64,000 nt of DNA from Blastocladiella emersonii ATCC 22665 (Eukaryota; Blastocladiomycota; Blastocladiomycetes; Blastocladiales; Blastocladiaceae), in NCBI GenBank assembly GCA_025594325.1, contig JANHCV010000003.1, positions 1,674,001-1,738,000 on the forward strand. The letters run 5' to 3'. Below the pieces are notes generated by a model. That model was not told the DNA's origin, made no database searches, and saw only the letters and a list, made by a program, of their open reading frames with translations. How positions within the stretch are numbered: the stretch's first letter is position 1; each line of letters begins with the position of its first letter. Below, piece by piece: positions 9,551 through 23,035 of the stretch. A program made the translations under genes and the position numbers.

Positions 9551-12328
9551 TTATCCATTGTACGGAGGACGGGTAATCCGGTCAAAATGCTCGCGGAACT
9601 CGTCCCACCCGCGGAGTCCCTCCTCGTGCGGGATCGACTGCACCGCCAGCTTGACCTGCTCGCCCACGACGGCATCTGCAGCACGTGCACTTGCGACCTT
9701 GGGCGGGGCAAAGGACGGCGCGTACTTTTCGATCTCAGCCTCGACGTCGGCTTTGGTCAGCAGCTCGGCCAGCACCGCGTCCGTGTCCTCGTCGCCGTCG
9801 GCGCCCGCGCAGCAGCTATCGTCGTCGTCGTCGTCGTCGTCTTCATCATCGTCGACGGCGCCCGAGACCGCGGCCGCGCACTCGGTGTCGGATTCAGAGT
9901 CGCTCGGGTCGGGCGAGCGGACGCGCGCGACGGCGACGGGCACGGCGCAGTTGACGGCCGAGAATCGGTCAAGGACGGACTGCAGGATCTTGGAGCGATC
10001 GTCGACTACATGACATACAACGTAGAGTCAGTTTCGGTACGCGCGACCGCGATGCGCACTGGTTCCGCGTACCGCGCGTGTTGAGGATGACGGCCGTCGC
10101 GGGTTCCGGTGCGCGGGGCGAAATGTAGTTGAGGTGCGCGGGCGAGATAGCGGCGACGAGCGCGACCTGGGCCACGAACTTGAGCGCGGCGAACGGCGTC
10201 GCGTCGATCATCCGCAGCGTCGCGGCGACCATCTTGTCGCGTATGTCGGGAACGCGGAGGCCGAGCATCGGGATCGCGCGCCCAAACTTCTGGAAGACAG
10301 TGGCGGGGATGGTGACGCGGGCGGCGAGCGGGTCAATGTCCGCGAGGGACTCGGACGCCTGGATCGCGGCCTGCAGCACGCGGTACTCCTTGCGGACGGC
10401 CTTGCCCTTGCCCGCGCGCGGACCGGTTGCGTGGACCGCGTCGCGGCGCATGTACATGAGCAGCGGCGTGACCTTGGCGTAGGCCATGAACCGCCGCCAC
10501 AGCGGGTCCGAGTTGCCACCCTTCTTGAGCCACGCCGGGTACTCGGCCTTGCCAGCGTAGACGGTCTTGAGGTACCACTCGCGCGCGTTGTTGAGCAGCG
10601 ACGCGTGCAGCGAGTGGATCAGGGCCGCCATGATCTCGAGCTTGGTCGTCTCGGGATGGACGAAGACCTTCTCGCACTTGAGCGCGTCGCGGAGGTTGTC
10701 GGCGACGCACGCCAGGAAGAGCACGATCTCGACGAGCTGGTCGGCCTCGACGGCGAGCGACGACGTGGACCGGCCGTGCGACGGGTTGAGGTGCCGGTCG
10801 AGCAGGCGGCGGTAGTCGTCGACATCGCCCACGATCTGCATCACCTCGGCGAGGACACCGGCGTCGTCTGGCCCGTCGGCGAGGATCTGGGCCACGAACC
10901 GATCGAGTAGGTCCGGGTTCGTGAGCAGGATCTCGATGCACTTGTACACGAGCGCGCCGAGCAGGTGCGTCTCGGGTTCGGGGCCCGTCGGATCCACGAC
11001 GCCGAGGAGCGAGTGGATGTGCGCGCGGAGGAACTCGATGACGCGTGCACCGACGGACGACGGCGACGACGCGGCGATCTGCGACTCGGACGACGCGGCG
11101 ATCTGCGACTCGACGACGCCTGCTTCTTACTCTTCTTCGACCTGTTCTTCTTCGACTTGCCACCCTTTTGCCCTGTGGGGATTGCGGCGGCGGGCTCGGG
11201 GGCGAGCACGACGTCCTCGTCGGACAGGTCGTCGATTTCGGTCCGGTCCGAGTTCATGATGGGCGCAGCGGCGAGTGCGTCGTCCTCGTCCGATAGGTCG
11301 TCGATCTCGACCTGCGCCTTCTCGCGCGGAGGGGATGACGGCAGGTACGGCGGGTCGATGATTTCGACCTCGGGCGGCGTGTCGCGCGGGTGAGGCAGCG
11401 TCTGGTCGACGCTCATGGGCTCGGGCACGGGCTCGCCCGACGGAACGCGAGACGTCAGGGCCACGATGCCCGCGAAGTGCTCGTCCGCCTGGATACGCTG
11501 TGGCGGCAGCGAAACGGTGCCCTCGAGGTCGCGCGACACGGCGTGCGACGGTGGAAGCGGCAGCGTCTCGGCCGTCGCGATCTCGAGCGTCTTGGAGGAG
11601 AGCGACGGCGGCAAGGGCGGCGTGAGCAGCGCGTCGTCGCGAGCGCTCGCGACCGAGATCGGATCGAGCGGCACGGGCCGATCGCGTTGAGTGCGGGCCG
11701 ATGATGGGGATGAAGCGGCGACGGAGACCGTGGCCGTGGGGCTGATGCTGCGGCGGCCGGCGCGAGTGGAACTAGTCGCGCGGCGAGCGACGCTGGCGCG
11801 GCCGCGCTTCGAGTGCATCGAGTGGACCACGGGCAACGCGAGGGCCGCCGTCTGCTCGGCGTGCTCCATGCTCATCTTGCGCACGAGCCCGTCCCAGTTC
11901 CGCTGGGCCCAGTCCCAGACGTGCATCGAGTCAAAGAGCATGGCCTCGTCGGCGGGCTGGAAGATGACGCGATAGCCGTTGGGGTCGTTGACGTAGAAGG
12001 TGTTAGACGAGCCGTGCATGCGAGCGGGCTTCGAGGCGACGCCGTTGCCGTCAAACGACTTGAAGTAGCGCCACGCGGCGAGCTGAGTTGCAGGGAGGAG
12101 GGGAGCGGCGGGTTGTGCATTCGGACGGTTGGGCAGCGGGACGGCGCCGGCGGCAGCGGCAGCGAGCTGCGAGGCAACTGAGCCACACAGCGAGACGGTC
12201 GACTCGGCCGTGGCCGCGCGGCGGACGGGCCCGGCGTGCTCGTCGTAGGGGTCGACAAACTCCTCGTGGTGGTTGTAGTGGTCGGCCTCGGCGTATGTAT
12301 AGTCATCGAAATAAATGTCCCGTTCCAT
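9551..12328 (-). CDS. Protein of unknown function with acidic repeats and a helical domain
   Basis: I do not recognise the family. The start at 12328 (MERDIYFDDYTYAEADHY) is the first ATG and lies divergent to the JmjC gene. The first ~170 residues hold a small folded-looking segment (QLAAWRYFKSFDGNG, FYVNDPNGYRVIFQPADE, FDSMHVWDWAQRNWDGL). A Ser/Pro-rich disordered stretch follows with two copies of EIDDLSDED, resembling acidic SUMO-interaction or CK2-site motifs, then a Lys-rich nuclear-signal-like KSKKNRSKKSKKQ. A ~300-residue helical domain follows (10997-10073: LVYKCIEILLTNPDLLDRF, VADNLRDALKCEKVF, AREWYLKTVYAGK). After a 67-nt intron (10072-10006) the last exon has a poly-Asp run. The join between about 11,140 and 11,000 changes frame at a 24-27-nt tandem repeat. 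I could not find a consensus splice there, so a missed intron or a frameshift is possible. Confidence 0.6.
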
Positions 12329-12526
12329 CGTTTGGTCTCGGGAGCGAGGACCGGGCGCGAGAGTCCACGGCTGCTTCAGCTTCGAGTCAGCGCGGCCGGC
12401 GGCGGCGAGCTACTCGGCGCTGCGCACCAGCCATGTCGCCCGCAGCGGGCTGCAGCAGCCCCCGCGCCACAACTTCCCCTTCGCTCGCTCGACTCGCTCT
12501 CTCCCCCACCGACCACACAAACAAAA

Positions 12527-13781
<1,255 letters not shown>

Positions 13782-14169
13782 ATGTGGGAAACATGTTGTT
13801 GCGTTAAACAGAATCAGAGCGTCAAGCTTGGGTATCAGATCATGGACGCGTCAGGACGTGCGCGAACGCTATGCAGCGCGCAGCGATCAGGTCGTCCGCA
13901 TGTTCGGACCCGGGTAACGTGCGTCATTGAGCAGAGGGTGAAGGGCAAGGAGTCAGTGGCGTCAGAGGCGTTGGGGGGGGGCACGCGGGGGCTTGCGGAT
14001 CGATTGAGTCAGCCGAGGGTGTGGCTGATCGAGTCAGATGACCAGCCTGCGCCTCCGGTTGCGCCACCTGCGGGAGCCTTTTAACCCAGCGACCTCGCAG
14101 TAATCGAAGCTCTCCCTCAGACCTCATACGCCGCTCCCTCTACATTGGTGTCCGGTCCAGAAAAACGCA
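13782..14169. other. Intergenic spacer and ribosomal protein promoter
   Basis: 388 bp between the JmjC stop and the uL11 start. I see no gene. It ends in a pyrimidine-rich leader (CTCTCCCTCAGACC, CTCCCTCTACATTGG) before the ATG, as is common for ribosomal protein genes. Confidence 0.5.
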
Positions 14170-15143
14170 ATGCCGCCTAAATTTGACCCCAACGACGTCA
14201 AGATCAGTAAGTTTCGCTTCGCGAGCGTCACTCCCGCCGTTTTCCCATGCAAAACCGATGAAATCGTCGTTTTGGTCGTCGTCAACGTCACCGCGACCGT
14301 TTTCACGGGCGACGCAGCCGCCATGTGCGTGAGCTAAAGCGTCGCCCCTCGCCGTGCACTGCATGAAACCGCGCCCGCACGCCGGATGGTTGGGCGTGAC
14401 AACCTCTGCTCTTGCAGGAGGGGGAAACGCTGCCGAACCACCTGGAACGCTGCTCGGCCGTGTACTCGCCACTGCTCTTCGCCTGTATCGGGGATACGCC
14501 CGTGGCGAGCGAGCGAAAATGCGGCCGCGCTGGACTTCGTGCGGTCATGCGTGCCGTGGCGACGGCTGCGACGACGACCACGACGACGACCGTCGTGATG
14601 CATGGGATTTTGGCGGGGACCGCTATTTTCTCGATCCGCCCCCCGAGAACCGCCCGCTGACGACGCTCCGCTCGCACTCTAGTCACCCTCCGTGTTACCG
14701 GTGGTGAGGTTGCTGGTGGTTCCGCCCTGGCCCCCAAGATCGGTCCCCTCGGTCTGTCGCCCAAGAAGGTCGGTGACGACATCGCCAAGGCCACGCTCGC
14801 CTACAAGGGTCTGCGCGTCACCGTCCAGCTGACCGTGCAGAACCGTCAGGCCGCCATCTCGGTCGTGCCCTCGGCTTCGTCCCTGGTCATCGGCGCCCTC
14901 AAGGAGCCCGCCCGCGACCGCAAGAAGGAGAAGAACATCCGCCACTCGGGCAACCTGACCCTCGACGCCATCATCGACGTCGCCCGTCAGATGCGCGACA
15001 AGTCGATGGCCCGCACGCTCGAGGGCACCGTCAAGGAGATCCTCGGTACCGCCTTCTCCGTCGGCTGCACCGTCGAGGGCGAGTCGCCCAAGGACATCTC
15101 GGACAAGATCGGCGCCGGCGAGATCGAGATCCCCGAGGAGTAA
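14170..15143 (+). CDS. RPL12: 60S ribosomal protein L12 (uL11)
   Basis: Component of the large-subunit GTPase-associated centre at the stalk base. Exons 14170-14206 and 14683-15143 encode 165 aa, the usual length. [11 protein letters not shown] is joined to [11 protein letters not shown], followed by [51 protein letters not shown] and a C-terminus AGEIEIPEE, all diagnostic of the eukaryotic protein. The single intron is 476 nt, about eight times the local norm, with a GTAAGT donor, and splits codon 13. Ribosomal protein introns often host snoRNAs. A weak box C/D-like arrangement (GTGATGC near 14595, CTGA near 14657) is visible but unproven. Confidence 0.97.
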
Positions 15144-15379
15144 AAGAAATTGGATTGGTTCCCCTCTCTTATTTCTAATACAGCGGACACTTTTCCCCAC
15201 GAACCATCTCTATTATATTAGCGTTAGTCCTTAGATTCAAATCCTGGTCACTGTCTCGCATTCAACACGTGGGTCGACGCGTCGTGTGCGAGACGCGTCT
15301 CACACGCTCGTTTCCGAGCTCTCACATGCCGCACACCGGGCCTGCTCCCCACACTTCACATCCATGAACTCTGCTCGCC

Positions 15380-18300
15380 ATGAATGACGTTGCAACTCGC
15401 AGCAAACCGCTGCAGCTCGGCAGGGTCCCCGCTGGCGGCGACCATGCCGCGATTCAAAAAGCCGAGCTCCAGGCGCTCACCGCGCTACGGCAGAAACACG
15501 GACCCGTCTCTGTGCAGATCCTCGATGCCCACTACGCGGGACCCGGTGGCAAGGGCGACGACGGCCACACCCAGCTGAGGCCCACGCCCGTGGACGCGGT
15601 CAACTACGCGCGCATCCGCCAGCTCTTCACGGACGAGCTCACCCGGCAGCTCGACGACCGCCATGTCGATGTCCTCGTTAAGCTGGCCCGTGTCTACAAG
15701 CAGTCGACCATCGTACGTGAGCGCGAAAGGAACCGCTGGCCCTGGTCACGACTGACGCATCGAGTCCATAGCCGCAAGAACACGTCGACTCGCTCGGCCA
15801 TGTCTTTTCTCTCGCGCTCGCCCGCATCGAGACCGAGGGCGTCGCGAGTCTCGTCGATCCGCTCGAGGCCTTGATCGAGCTCAGGTACTGCTACTCTGCT
15901 GCTGACGCGATGCAATCTCGACTCACGCGAAGCGCGCGATGGCCATGTAGCGTCCGCGACCTGTGCAAGCTGCGGCTCACGCTGCCCCTCGTCGACGCGT
16001 ACTGTTCGCTGCTCGGTTCTCCGTCCATCTCGTCAGCCGCGAAACGGAACATCCTCAAGGTCGCGTCGACCGCGTCGCTCGCCAACCAGTTCGACATGCT
16101 CGCGTACGCTCCCCGCTTGACCACGGCCATCACGTCCGACCCCGCTGACCGCTGCGCGAGTGTAGCCAACTGCTCCCGAGCATCCACAGCGTGCTGTGCT
16201 CGCTCGACGACCCGCGCTCGATCCTCAAGCTGCTGCTCGTGTGGAGCGACTCGCCCGCGATGCAGCTGCGCATGTCGATGCTCGACCTCTCGACGCCGCT
16301 GCGCGACGTGCTCACACAAGTCGCTGACCCGGTCGTCCGCCTGCTCGCGATGCAGCTCGCGACGCGCATCGTGCAGCCCGACAAGGAGACGGTCGAGGAC
16401 TGGATCCCCGTGCTCGGCACGATCCAGGCCGATGTCGCACTCACCAACGACGTGCTGCTCTTCGTGTGCGACATCCTGGCCGCGAACCCGAAGCACTGCC
16501 CGGACCTCGTGGACTTCGTGCTCAACCGGACCACGTTCGAGCTCAGCTACAACGGCGATGGTGGCCAGGCCGCGCCGCCGATCCCGCCGCCGCCGTCGCC
16601 GCTCGCGCTCGAGAGCAAGCAGGTCGGCCTCCGCCTCATTGAGCTGTTCCTCGAGGACGCCGGGTCGCGCGGCCAGCTCCTGGCGCAGCAGTACGCCGAC
16701 TTCTGCTTCGGGTACCTCACGTTCCAGCTGCAGGACGGGTTCGACCAGGGCTGGGCGCTGCGCGACCTCAAGCAGATCCAGGCGACGTGTCTCGCGCACC
16801 TGACGACGCTGTTCGCGGGCGGCGACCTGTTCGCCGACGCCGAGAGCATCAGCTGCGACCCGGCCTTCTCAGCGTTCCTGCGCGAGGCGCAGGTCCTCGA
16901 CAATGGGACGGCGGACCGGCCCAACGCCGTCAACGCGAGCGTCGGTCTCGTGCCGCGGTTCCTGCACCTCATGCGGACGCTGTGCACGTACGGGCCGAGT
17001 GTGCAGGTCAAGCTCGGCGAGCTCGGGCTCGTGCACGAGTGCGTGACGATCCTGACGGCGCGCAACACGGCGTGGATCACCGAGGGCGTGCGGCGCAGCG
17101 TGTGCATGGTGCTGGCGGCTTTGTGCGATGGCGAGTGTCGCGAGAACCAGCTGCTCGTTGCGCAGACGCCCGCCGTGTTCCACCTCGTGCACCTCGTCGC
17201 GTGGACCTCGGCGCACCCCGCGCGCCAGGAGCTCATGCGGCTCGCGGTCCTCGACGCCGTCTGGTCCGCCGTGTGCGGATGCCGGCTCAACGAGGAGAGT
17301 TTTCTCGAGGCCGGCGGCGTGTTCCGCCTCCTCGACCTCCTCGCCGCGGCCGAGCGCGCGGTCCAGTCGCATCTGCTCTCGGTGCTCCTCGAGCTGCTCG
17401 AGAACCCCAAGACCCACCAGCACGTCGTGACGTGGTCGTCGTCCAAGTACCCGAACGCGCCCGCGCTGCTGCTCGACCTGTGGCGGAACGAGAAGGGTAC
17501 CTTTTCTCTGCTCGTGCGAGCGCGATCCGACGAGCACTGACCAGACCGGATCGTGTGTATAGCCCAGCTCAAGTTTGACCGCAACCTGAACGCAATCGAC
17601 GAGATGCGCATCAACTTTTGCGTACGTGTGGCCGTCATGCTCGCGGCCATGGCCATGACCACGGACGGCTCACTGACCACTTGACCGCGCCGTGTAGTGC
17701 AAAATCTTCGGGATCCTGAGCCACACGGGCTTCAACATCTTTCGCCACCAGCTCAACGAGAGCGACCAGCAGCTGCTGCTCTCGGTACGACCTCCCGCCC
17801 TGCCCCGCCGTCATCCACGCCTCTCACTGACCCAAACCGCGTAGGTGGAGCGCTACCTCGACCTGAAGATCGGCGTGGTGTGGGACGAGATCGCGTACGA
17901 GCTGTCGTCCGAGGGCATCCGGCCCGTGTCGCCCGACCAGCACGTCCTCGACAGCGTCAAGCACGCCGTGGCGCAGAAGCGCGACCTGATCGCGCGCATG
18001 CAGGCCGACCTCGGCAACCGGTTCCAGGCCGCGCGCCTCGAGGCCGAGTCCGTCTTCTACGACGACTTTATGCGCGCGCACCAGGTCTCCGAGTCGCGCT
18101 CGCCCTCGCCGCCGCGGCCCGTGCGCCGGAACAAGGCGGCCGCGCCGAGGGAGCAGCATGGCGGCGGCGGGCCGCGGGTCTCGAGTCCACGCGCGCAGCA
18201 TCAACCTGCTCCTGCAGCCGCGAACGGGCTGGCCGAGGACGAGGACAGCGTCGACGACGTGTGGGGTCCGCGTCCCCAGCCCAACCACGGCCACGGTGGC

Positions 18301-18665
18301 CGCAAGGCGTCGATTGTCGCGTTCGCGCCCGTGGCCCAGGAGGTCGCGACTCGGCGCCGCGTGGTACGTTTCTCAGCGCCGCTACGAGCACGCCCACCGC
18401 GTACTGACCTCCGTACCCCCAGTCCATCTTCACGGAACCGAGCGGTAGCGACACTGAACCCGCCTCGCCGAGCTCGCGCGCGCACGGCCCTCCGCTCCCG
18501 CCCATCGCGGCCGCGGGCAAGACGAACGCTGCGAGCCGGCCACGGTCGCCGCCGACCATGGTCGCGTTTGGCCGCACGACACCCACCGCGTCGGCAGCGG
18601 CTGCAAGCGGTGTGCCGGGTCCGAGCTACCACCGCCGGCCAAAGCACCGGCCGTCGTTGCCGTGA
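15380..18665 (+). CDS. CFAP69-like armadillo-fold protein
   Basis: Homologue (by motif recall) of cilia- and flagella-associated protein 69, an armadillo-type helical protein of axonemes in animals; its role in a fungus without flagella is unknown. Eight exons: 15380-15712, 15772-15884, 15951-16103, 16166-17496, 17563-17621, 17698-17784, 17845-18363 and 18423-18665, all in phase, giving 945 aa. Residues ~20-780 are mostly helical repeats (VDVLVKLARVYKQST, HSVLCSLDDPRSILKLLL, RLLAMQLATRIVQPDK, LLELLENPKTHQHVV). The diagnostic block is FCCKIFGILSHTGF then VERYLDLKIGVVWDEIAYEL and SSEGIRPVSPD. The last ~200 residues are Pro/Ser/Arg-rich and disordered. All introns are 59-76 nt with GTACG or GTAC donors. 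The start is the first ATG that opens the frame. Confidence 0.78.
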
Positions 18666-18832
18666 GCGAGCGCACGAGGCGAAGGGACGGGATTGTACAT
18701 TTGATATATATACGAGCGAATAGAGCAAGCTAGGAAGGAGGAAACAAAACCACACGGCGGTGCGCGTGCTCTATGATAATGGTACACAGTTGGGCGAGCA
18801 GCCGTCGCCCATCGCCGTCATGCCCGCGCCGA

Positions 18833-21800
18833 TCAGCGGCACTTGGACCGGTTGGCGAGCTTGAGCGAGATGAGGGCGATGAGGCACCACGAGGTACCGA
18901 GGGCGGCCATGATGGCGAGGCTCGGGAAAAAGTGCGAGATGCGGTACGTGTAGAGCTGCTCGTCGACCTGGTTCTCGTTGAAGGGGCGGGCCTGGACCTC
19001 CTTGACGTACAGGGCCTCGATGGCGTACCGCGGCGGCGAAATGTCCCACAGCCACGCGATGCCGTCGTAGACGCCCGACGTCTTGACTTTCTCGAGCGAC
19101 GGGATCATACCCGAGAGCACCATGCTCCACAGCAGCGCGAACCCGGTGCCGACGAGCCCGACCGACTCCTTGGGGAACCACACGCTGAGAAAGTACCCCA
19201 TGCCGAAGGCCGTGTAGTACAGCAGCAGCGCGATCGAGTACAGCACCATGAAGTGCGACCGGTACGGGAAGAAGATGATGAGCGACAGCGTGAACATGAA
19301 CGCGGCGATCACCATGCGCGGCACGTCGGCGAGCATCTTGGCGATAAAGTACGGCAGCGTGGCGCGGCCGCTCGCCGTCTCGCGCCAGTACACGACGCGC
19401 TCGTTGCCAAACGTGTTGGTGGCGACGCTGATCCCCGCGAACATGACGCCGAGCGACATGAATACGCCGATCTGGCGCAGGCTGTCGACGGGGCCGAGGC
19501 AGAACGGCTTGAGCGCGGCGGGCGTGATGTCGCAGATCTCCTTGGGCTGCTTGCCGAGGTAGTCGAGGTTCTCGGACGCGACCGAGATGAAGGCGCCGCA
19601 CCCAAGGTGCAGCAGCTGGTCGATGACGAACTGCGGCGGCGTGCGGTAGATCTGGAACGATGCGCGCCGAAAGCACTGCCAGAAGATCATGAGCGAGCTC
19701 GGCGTCTCGCGGATCGGGTCGCGCGCGCACGTCGCGAGCCCGACGAGCCAGTCGGCAAACTCGCCCGCCACGTCCTTGCAGTACGTGACCCACTCGCCCC
19801 ACATGTCGGCGAGGTTCTCCTGCAGGTCCTGGAGGAACGTTGAGTGCTGGTGCGCGTCGAGCGTCGCGGGCGACACCGACGAGGCGAAGTCGGGCGGGTC
19901 GGGCGACTCGCCGCGCGTGAACCGCTCCCACGCGTGCACCAGGTCCATGGGCGTCAGCGGGCCGAACCGGTCCGACATGCACTTGCCCGACACCACGTCG
20001 AGCAGGTACTCGGCGTGGTTGACGTTGTTCGGGCAGTTGTACCCGAGGCTGCGGAAGTACTGCAGCGCGTACGACCGCTCGCCGAAGTATGCGGTGCGGC
20101 CGCCCTTGGCGAGGAGCAGCAGGTCGTCGAACTTCTCGAACGCCGCGGGCGACGGCGAGTGGATGACGGCGGCGATGGTGATGAACTGGTCGCGCGCAAT
20201 CGACTGCAGCAGCGAGCACACCTCGAAACTCGTCGAGCTATCGAGACCGGACGTTGGCTACAGCGGGACGAGCTGGGGTGAGTCGCGATCGCCTCGACCA
20301 GCGGAGCTAGATCCGTACCTCGTCGAGGAAAAGAACCGCGGGCTCGGCGACGAGCTCCATGCCGATGTTGGTGCGCTTGCGCTGGCCGCCACTGAGCCCG
20401 CGCTTGGCCTCGTCGCCGATGGGCGTGTTCATGACGTGGCCGAGGCCGAGGTACTCGATGGTTTCCAGCACCTTCTGCTTGACCATGGAGTGCGTCCAGT
20501 GCGAGGGGAGCCGCGTCTTGGCCGAGTGCATGAGGGTGTCGAGGACCGTGAGCTCGCGGATCATGACGTCCTCTTGAGGCACGAAGCCGACGAGTTTCTA
20601 CATGTTTAACAAGCGCGTGTTAGCAACCTAACGGGTGATGCGCAGCCGTAGCGAGTGAGCAGAGTCGTCGGACGTACCTTGTAGAGGTTGAGCTCGCCCT
20701 CCATGCCGTTGATCGACACGGACCCGGACGTGCGCCTCACGGAGCCGCGCAGGACGTTCAAGAAGGTCGTCTTGCCGCCGCCCGACGAGCCCAGTACGCC
20801 GCAGACGCGGCCGGCCTTGAGCTCGCCTGAGACGCCGCGCAGGATGTCGACACCGTTGTGGAGGCGGAGGCCGAGGTTGCTGAACTGAATGTCGAAGACG
20901 CGCTTCTTTTCGTGGTCGGCGCCGCGACGCGGGAGCGTAGCCGGACCACCGCCACCGGCAGCGCCGCCGAGCGCCTTCTTCTTGTTCTCGGCAAGAGCGC
21001 TGCTGTGGATGTTGGCCATGTTGGCCGAGTACTTGAGGTAGCGCAGCGAGTGGTGGCGGTTCTTGAGGGTGAACGAGGCCCAGGCGAGGAAGATGAAGGC
21101 GAAGACGACGTAGAGGACGCCGACGCGGCGCGGGTTGGCGGTGCCCTCGGGGCAGTTGGCGATGAAGTGGCACGGGAACGGGCGGATCGAGCCGCGCGGG
21201 CAGTACGAGCCCTGCGGACATGCGCGGATCGTGTCGGCGGTCGGGCAGTAGTAGCCCTCGCAGCAGTACAGCGGCTGCGCCGTGTTGGCGGGGCAGTAGA
21301 AGCCGAGACTGCACTTGAACTGCTTGGACGGGCCGAACGGGCAGAAGTTGCTACAGGGACGTGACAGGTTGACGGTCAGTCGGCGACAGCGTAGAGCGAG
21401 GCCGAGACGCGGAGAACGTACCCAGCGTCGCAGTCGTACATGTCGGTCCCGTTGCGCGGCGTTGACACGTAGTGGCAGACGTTGTTGGTGCCATTCTACA
21501 CGAAGACGAGGGTCAGATCACACCATCCAACATTCGAGGAAGATCCTGTCGTACAGCGAACTTGACGACCCGCACGCCCGGCGCCTGCTTGAGCTGGAAC
21601 AGCGAGGCAAAGTACTTGAGCGAGAACAGGTCGGACCACACGTCGGCCGAGTCGTCCTTGTCCTTGGGCGCCGCATCGCGGGGCGCGTTGTTATTGTTGT
21701 TGTTGTTGTTAGCGGCTGCGGGCGCGGGTGCTGGTGCAGGCGCAGGGGTCGGCGTAGGCGACGTTGCGGGTGCCGGCGTTGGCCGAGGCGCAGGTGGGGT

Positions 21801-21938
21801 AGAGGCCGGCAGCCGCTGCGACGACGACGACTGCGCGCCGACCTGGGCGATGGCCAGCATCGCAACCAGAGCGGCGAGGAGGAGCGCGGCGAGCCGCACG
21901 CGCGGTGCGCCACGCGGTCGAAGGGATGATCCCATCAT
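18833..21938 (-). CDS. ABCG-family half-transporter with Cys-rich N-terminal domain (ADP1/ABCG24-like)
   Basis: ATP-binding cassette transporter of the White/ABCG group; the substrate is unknown. Exons 21938-21555, 21495-21422, 21350-20678, 20597-20319 and 20257-18833 give 944 aa. A signal peptide (RLAALLLAALVAMLAIAQ) is followed by a Pro/Ala/Asn low-complexity linker. A Cys-rich luminal domain (CNFCPFG, GFYCPANTAQPLYCCEGYYC, CPQGSYCPRGS) and a first membrane helix (VLYVVFAFIFLAWASF) come next. The NBD has Walker A LGSSGGGKTTFLN, Q-loop VGFVPQEDV, signature LSGGQRKRTNIGMEL and Walker B AVLFLDEPTSGLDSS. The C-terminal ABC2 membrane domain has about six helices (GVFMSLGVMFAGISVA, FMFTLSLIIFF, ALLWSMVLSGMIPSL) and ends in SKCR. 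The NBD-before-TMD order and Cys-rich ectodomain match yeast Adp1 and plant ABCG24/28. An intron splits Walker B from the D-loop. Confidence 0.93.
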
Positions 21939-22534
21939 GGGCCAGCCAAGCGGGAGGTGGTGTCGAGGTCACGGCGGAAGGGGAGGTCGGGTCCGAGTCG
22001 AGCTGAGGAGCGACGAGAGCGGACGGCCCAGAGGCGAGGGGATGCCGCCGGTAGAGGTCGATGCGTGGGTCTGGCGAGAGTCCGTTGCACGAGGTCGGAG
22101 AGTCGTTGATGCAAAGCTGCGCTGGAATACGGTTGCAGTGTCTACCTGGAATGTGGCGTGGCGGAGGCGAAGGCGGTCCCTGGGGCCGGGCAGCCTGCCG
22201 GGCAGCGGCGAAGGCGAACCGACCAACCGGAGCGGCCATGCGCCACCGCCACAGCGCACGTGCGCGCTCAGCCCCGAATTCGACCAATCCACCGAATTCA
22301 TTGCGCATAGACCTGCGTCGCGTTTTATAAGAATCTGGACGCGTTAAATGGCTTCTTATAGTGTTGGGACCGTGTTGGTCTCCTGAAATGAGCGCTCGAC
22401 CGACGCTCCGCAAGCTAGCACATCGGAACGACTCGCATTGAAGAATAGTGACATTGACTGCAGTTTATTGATAAATCACAACAACAACATCAATTCCTAG
22501 TTGAAATAGTCGAGGAAAGCATAGAAGCCGGAAC
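21939..22534. other. Intergenic region upstream of the ABCG gene
   Basis: About 600 bp with no supported gene; presumed promoter of the ABCG gene. Frames in both directions are short and lack family features. Local AT-rich patches lie around 22,320-22,360 and 22,440-22,500. Confidence 0.5.
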
Positions 22535-22963
22535 GTGGGATTGGTTGGGCGTAACCTTCCCAGACGCCATACACCAGCAGCTGGCGGAACCTCGCGACTT
22601 AGAATAGACCAAACAAGATACCGGCTAGCCGTGCAAAACCTCCGGATTGCGTACCTGTTGCAAGTAGCACCAGTGGAACTGGATTGCGTCCCTCTCCTAC
22701 TTCATGGGATCGTCGGACGGGCCACGTGCGTGGGTATCAAGGTCGACGAGCGGCGTGTGGAGATCGAGCGAAGTCGGGCCAAGGCAATGGAGCTCCTCGT
22801 TCTCCACCGCATCTTCTCGACCAAGGTCAAGAAGTTTGGCATACTATGGAGCAAACTCGTTGCCCGATCTGCGCCCTCAGGAACCAAGGTGCCAGAGTCG
22901 CTTGCACTGGAGATCGTCTTGCTGTACGCGGCCGTGCGTGAATGCATTCGTGCCACTCATTAG
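22535..22963 (+). other. Open frame of 142 codons, doubtful gene
   Basis: The frame starts near 22535 and contains a plausible helical stretch (KAMELLVLHRIFSTKVKKFG, LALEIVLLYAAVREC). I recognise no family, and an opposing frame of 84 codons overlaps it. It could be an exon of an unrecognised gene, a remnant, or chance. Base composition here is less GC-rich than in the neighbouring genes. Confidence 0.2.
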
Positions 22964-23035
22964 CTGCGCCTCAGTGCGAAACTTGTCAATACAAGCCCAA
23001 CGTGTGTATCTCCTTTCATGTCATCAACTCATCAA

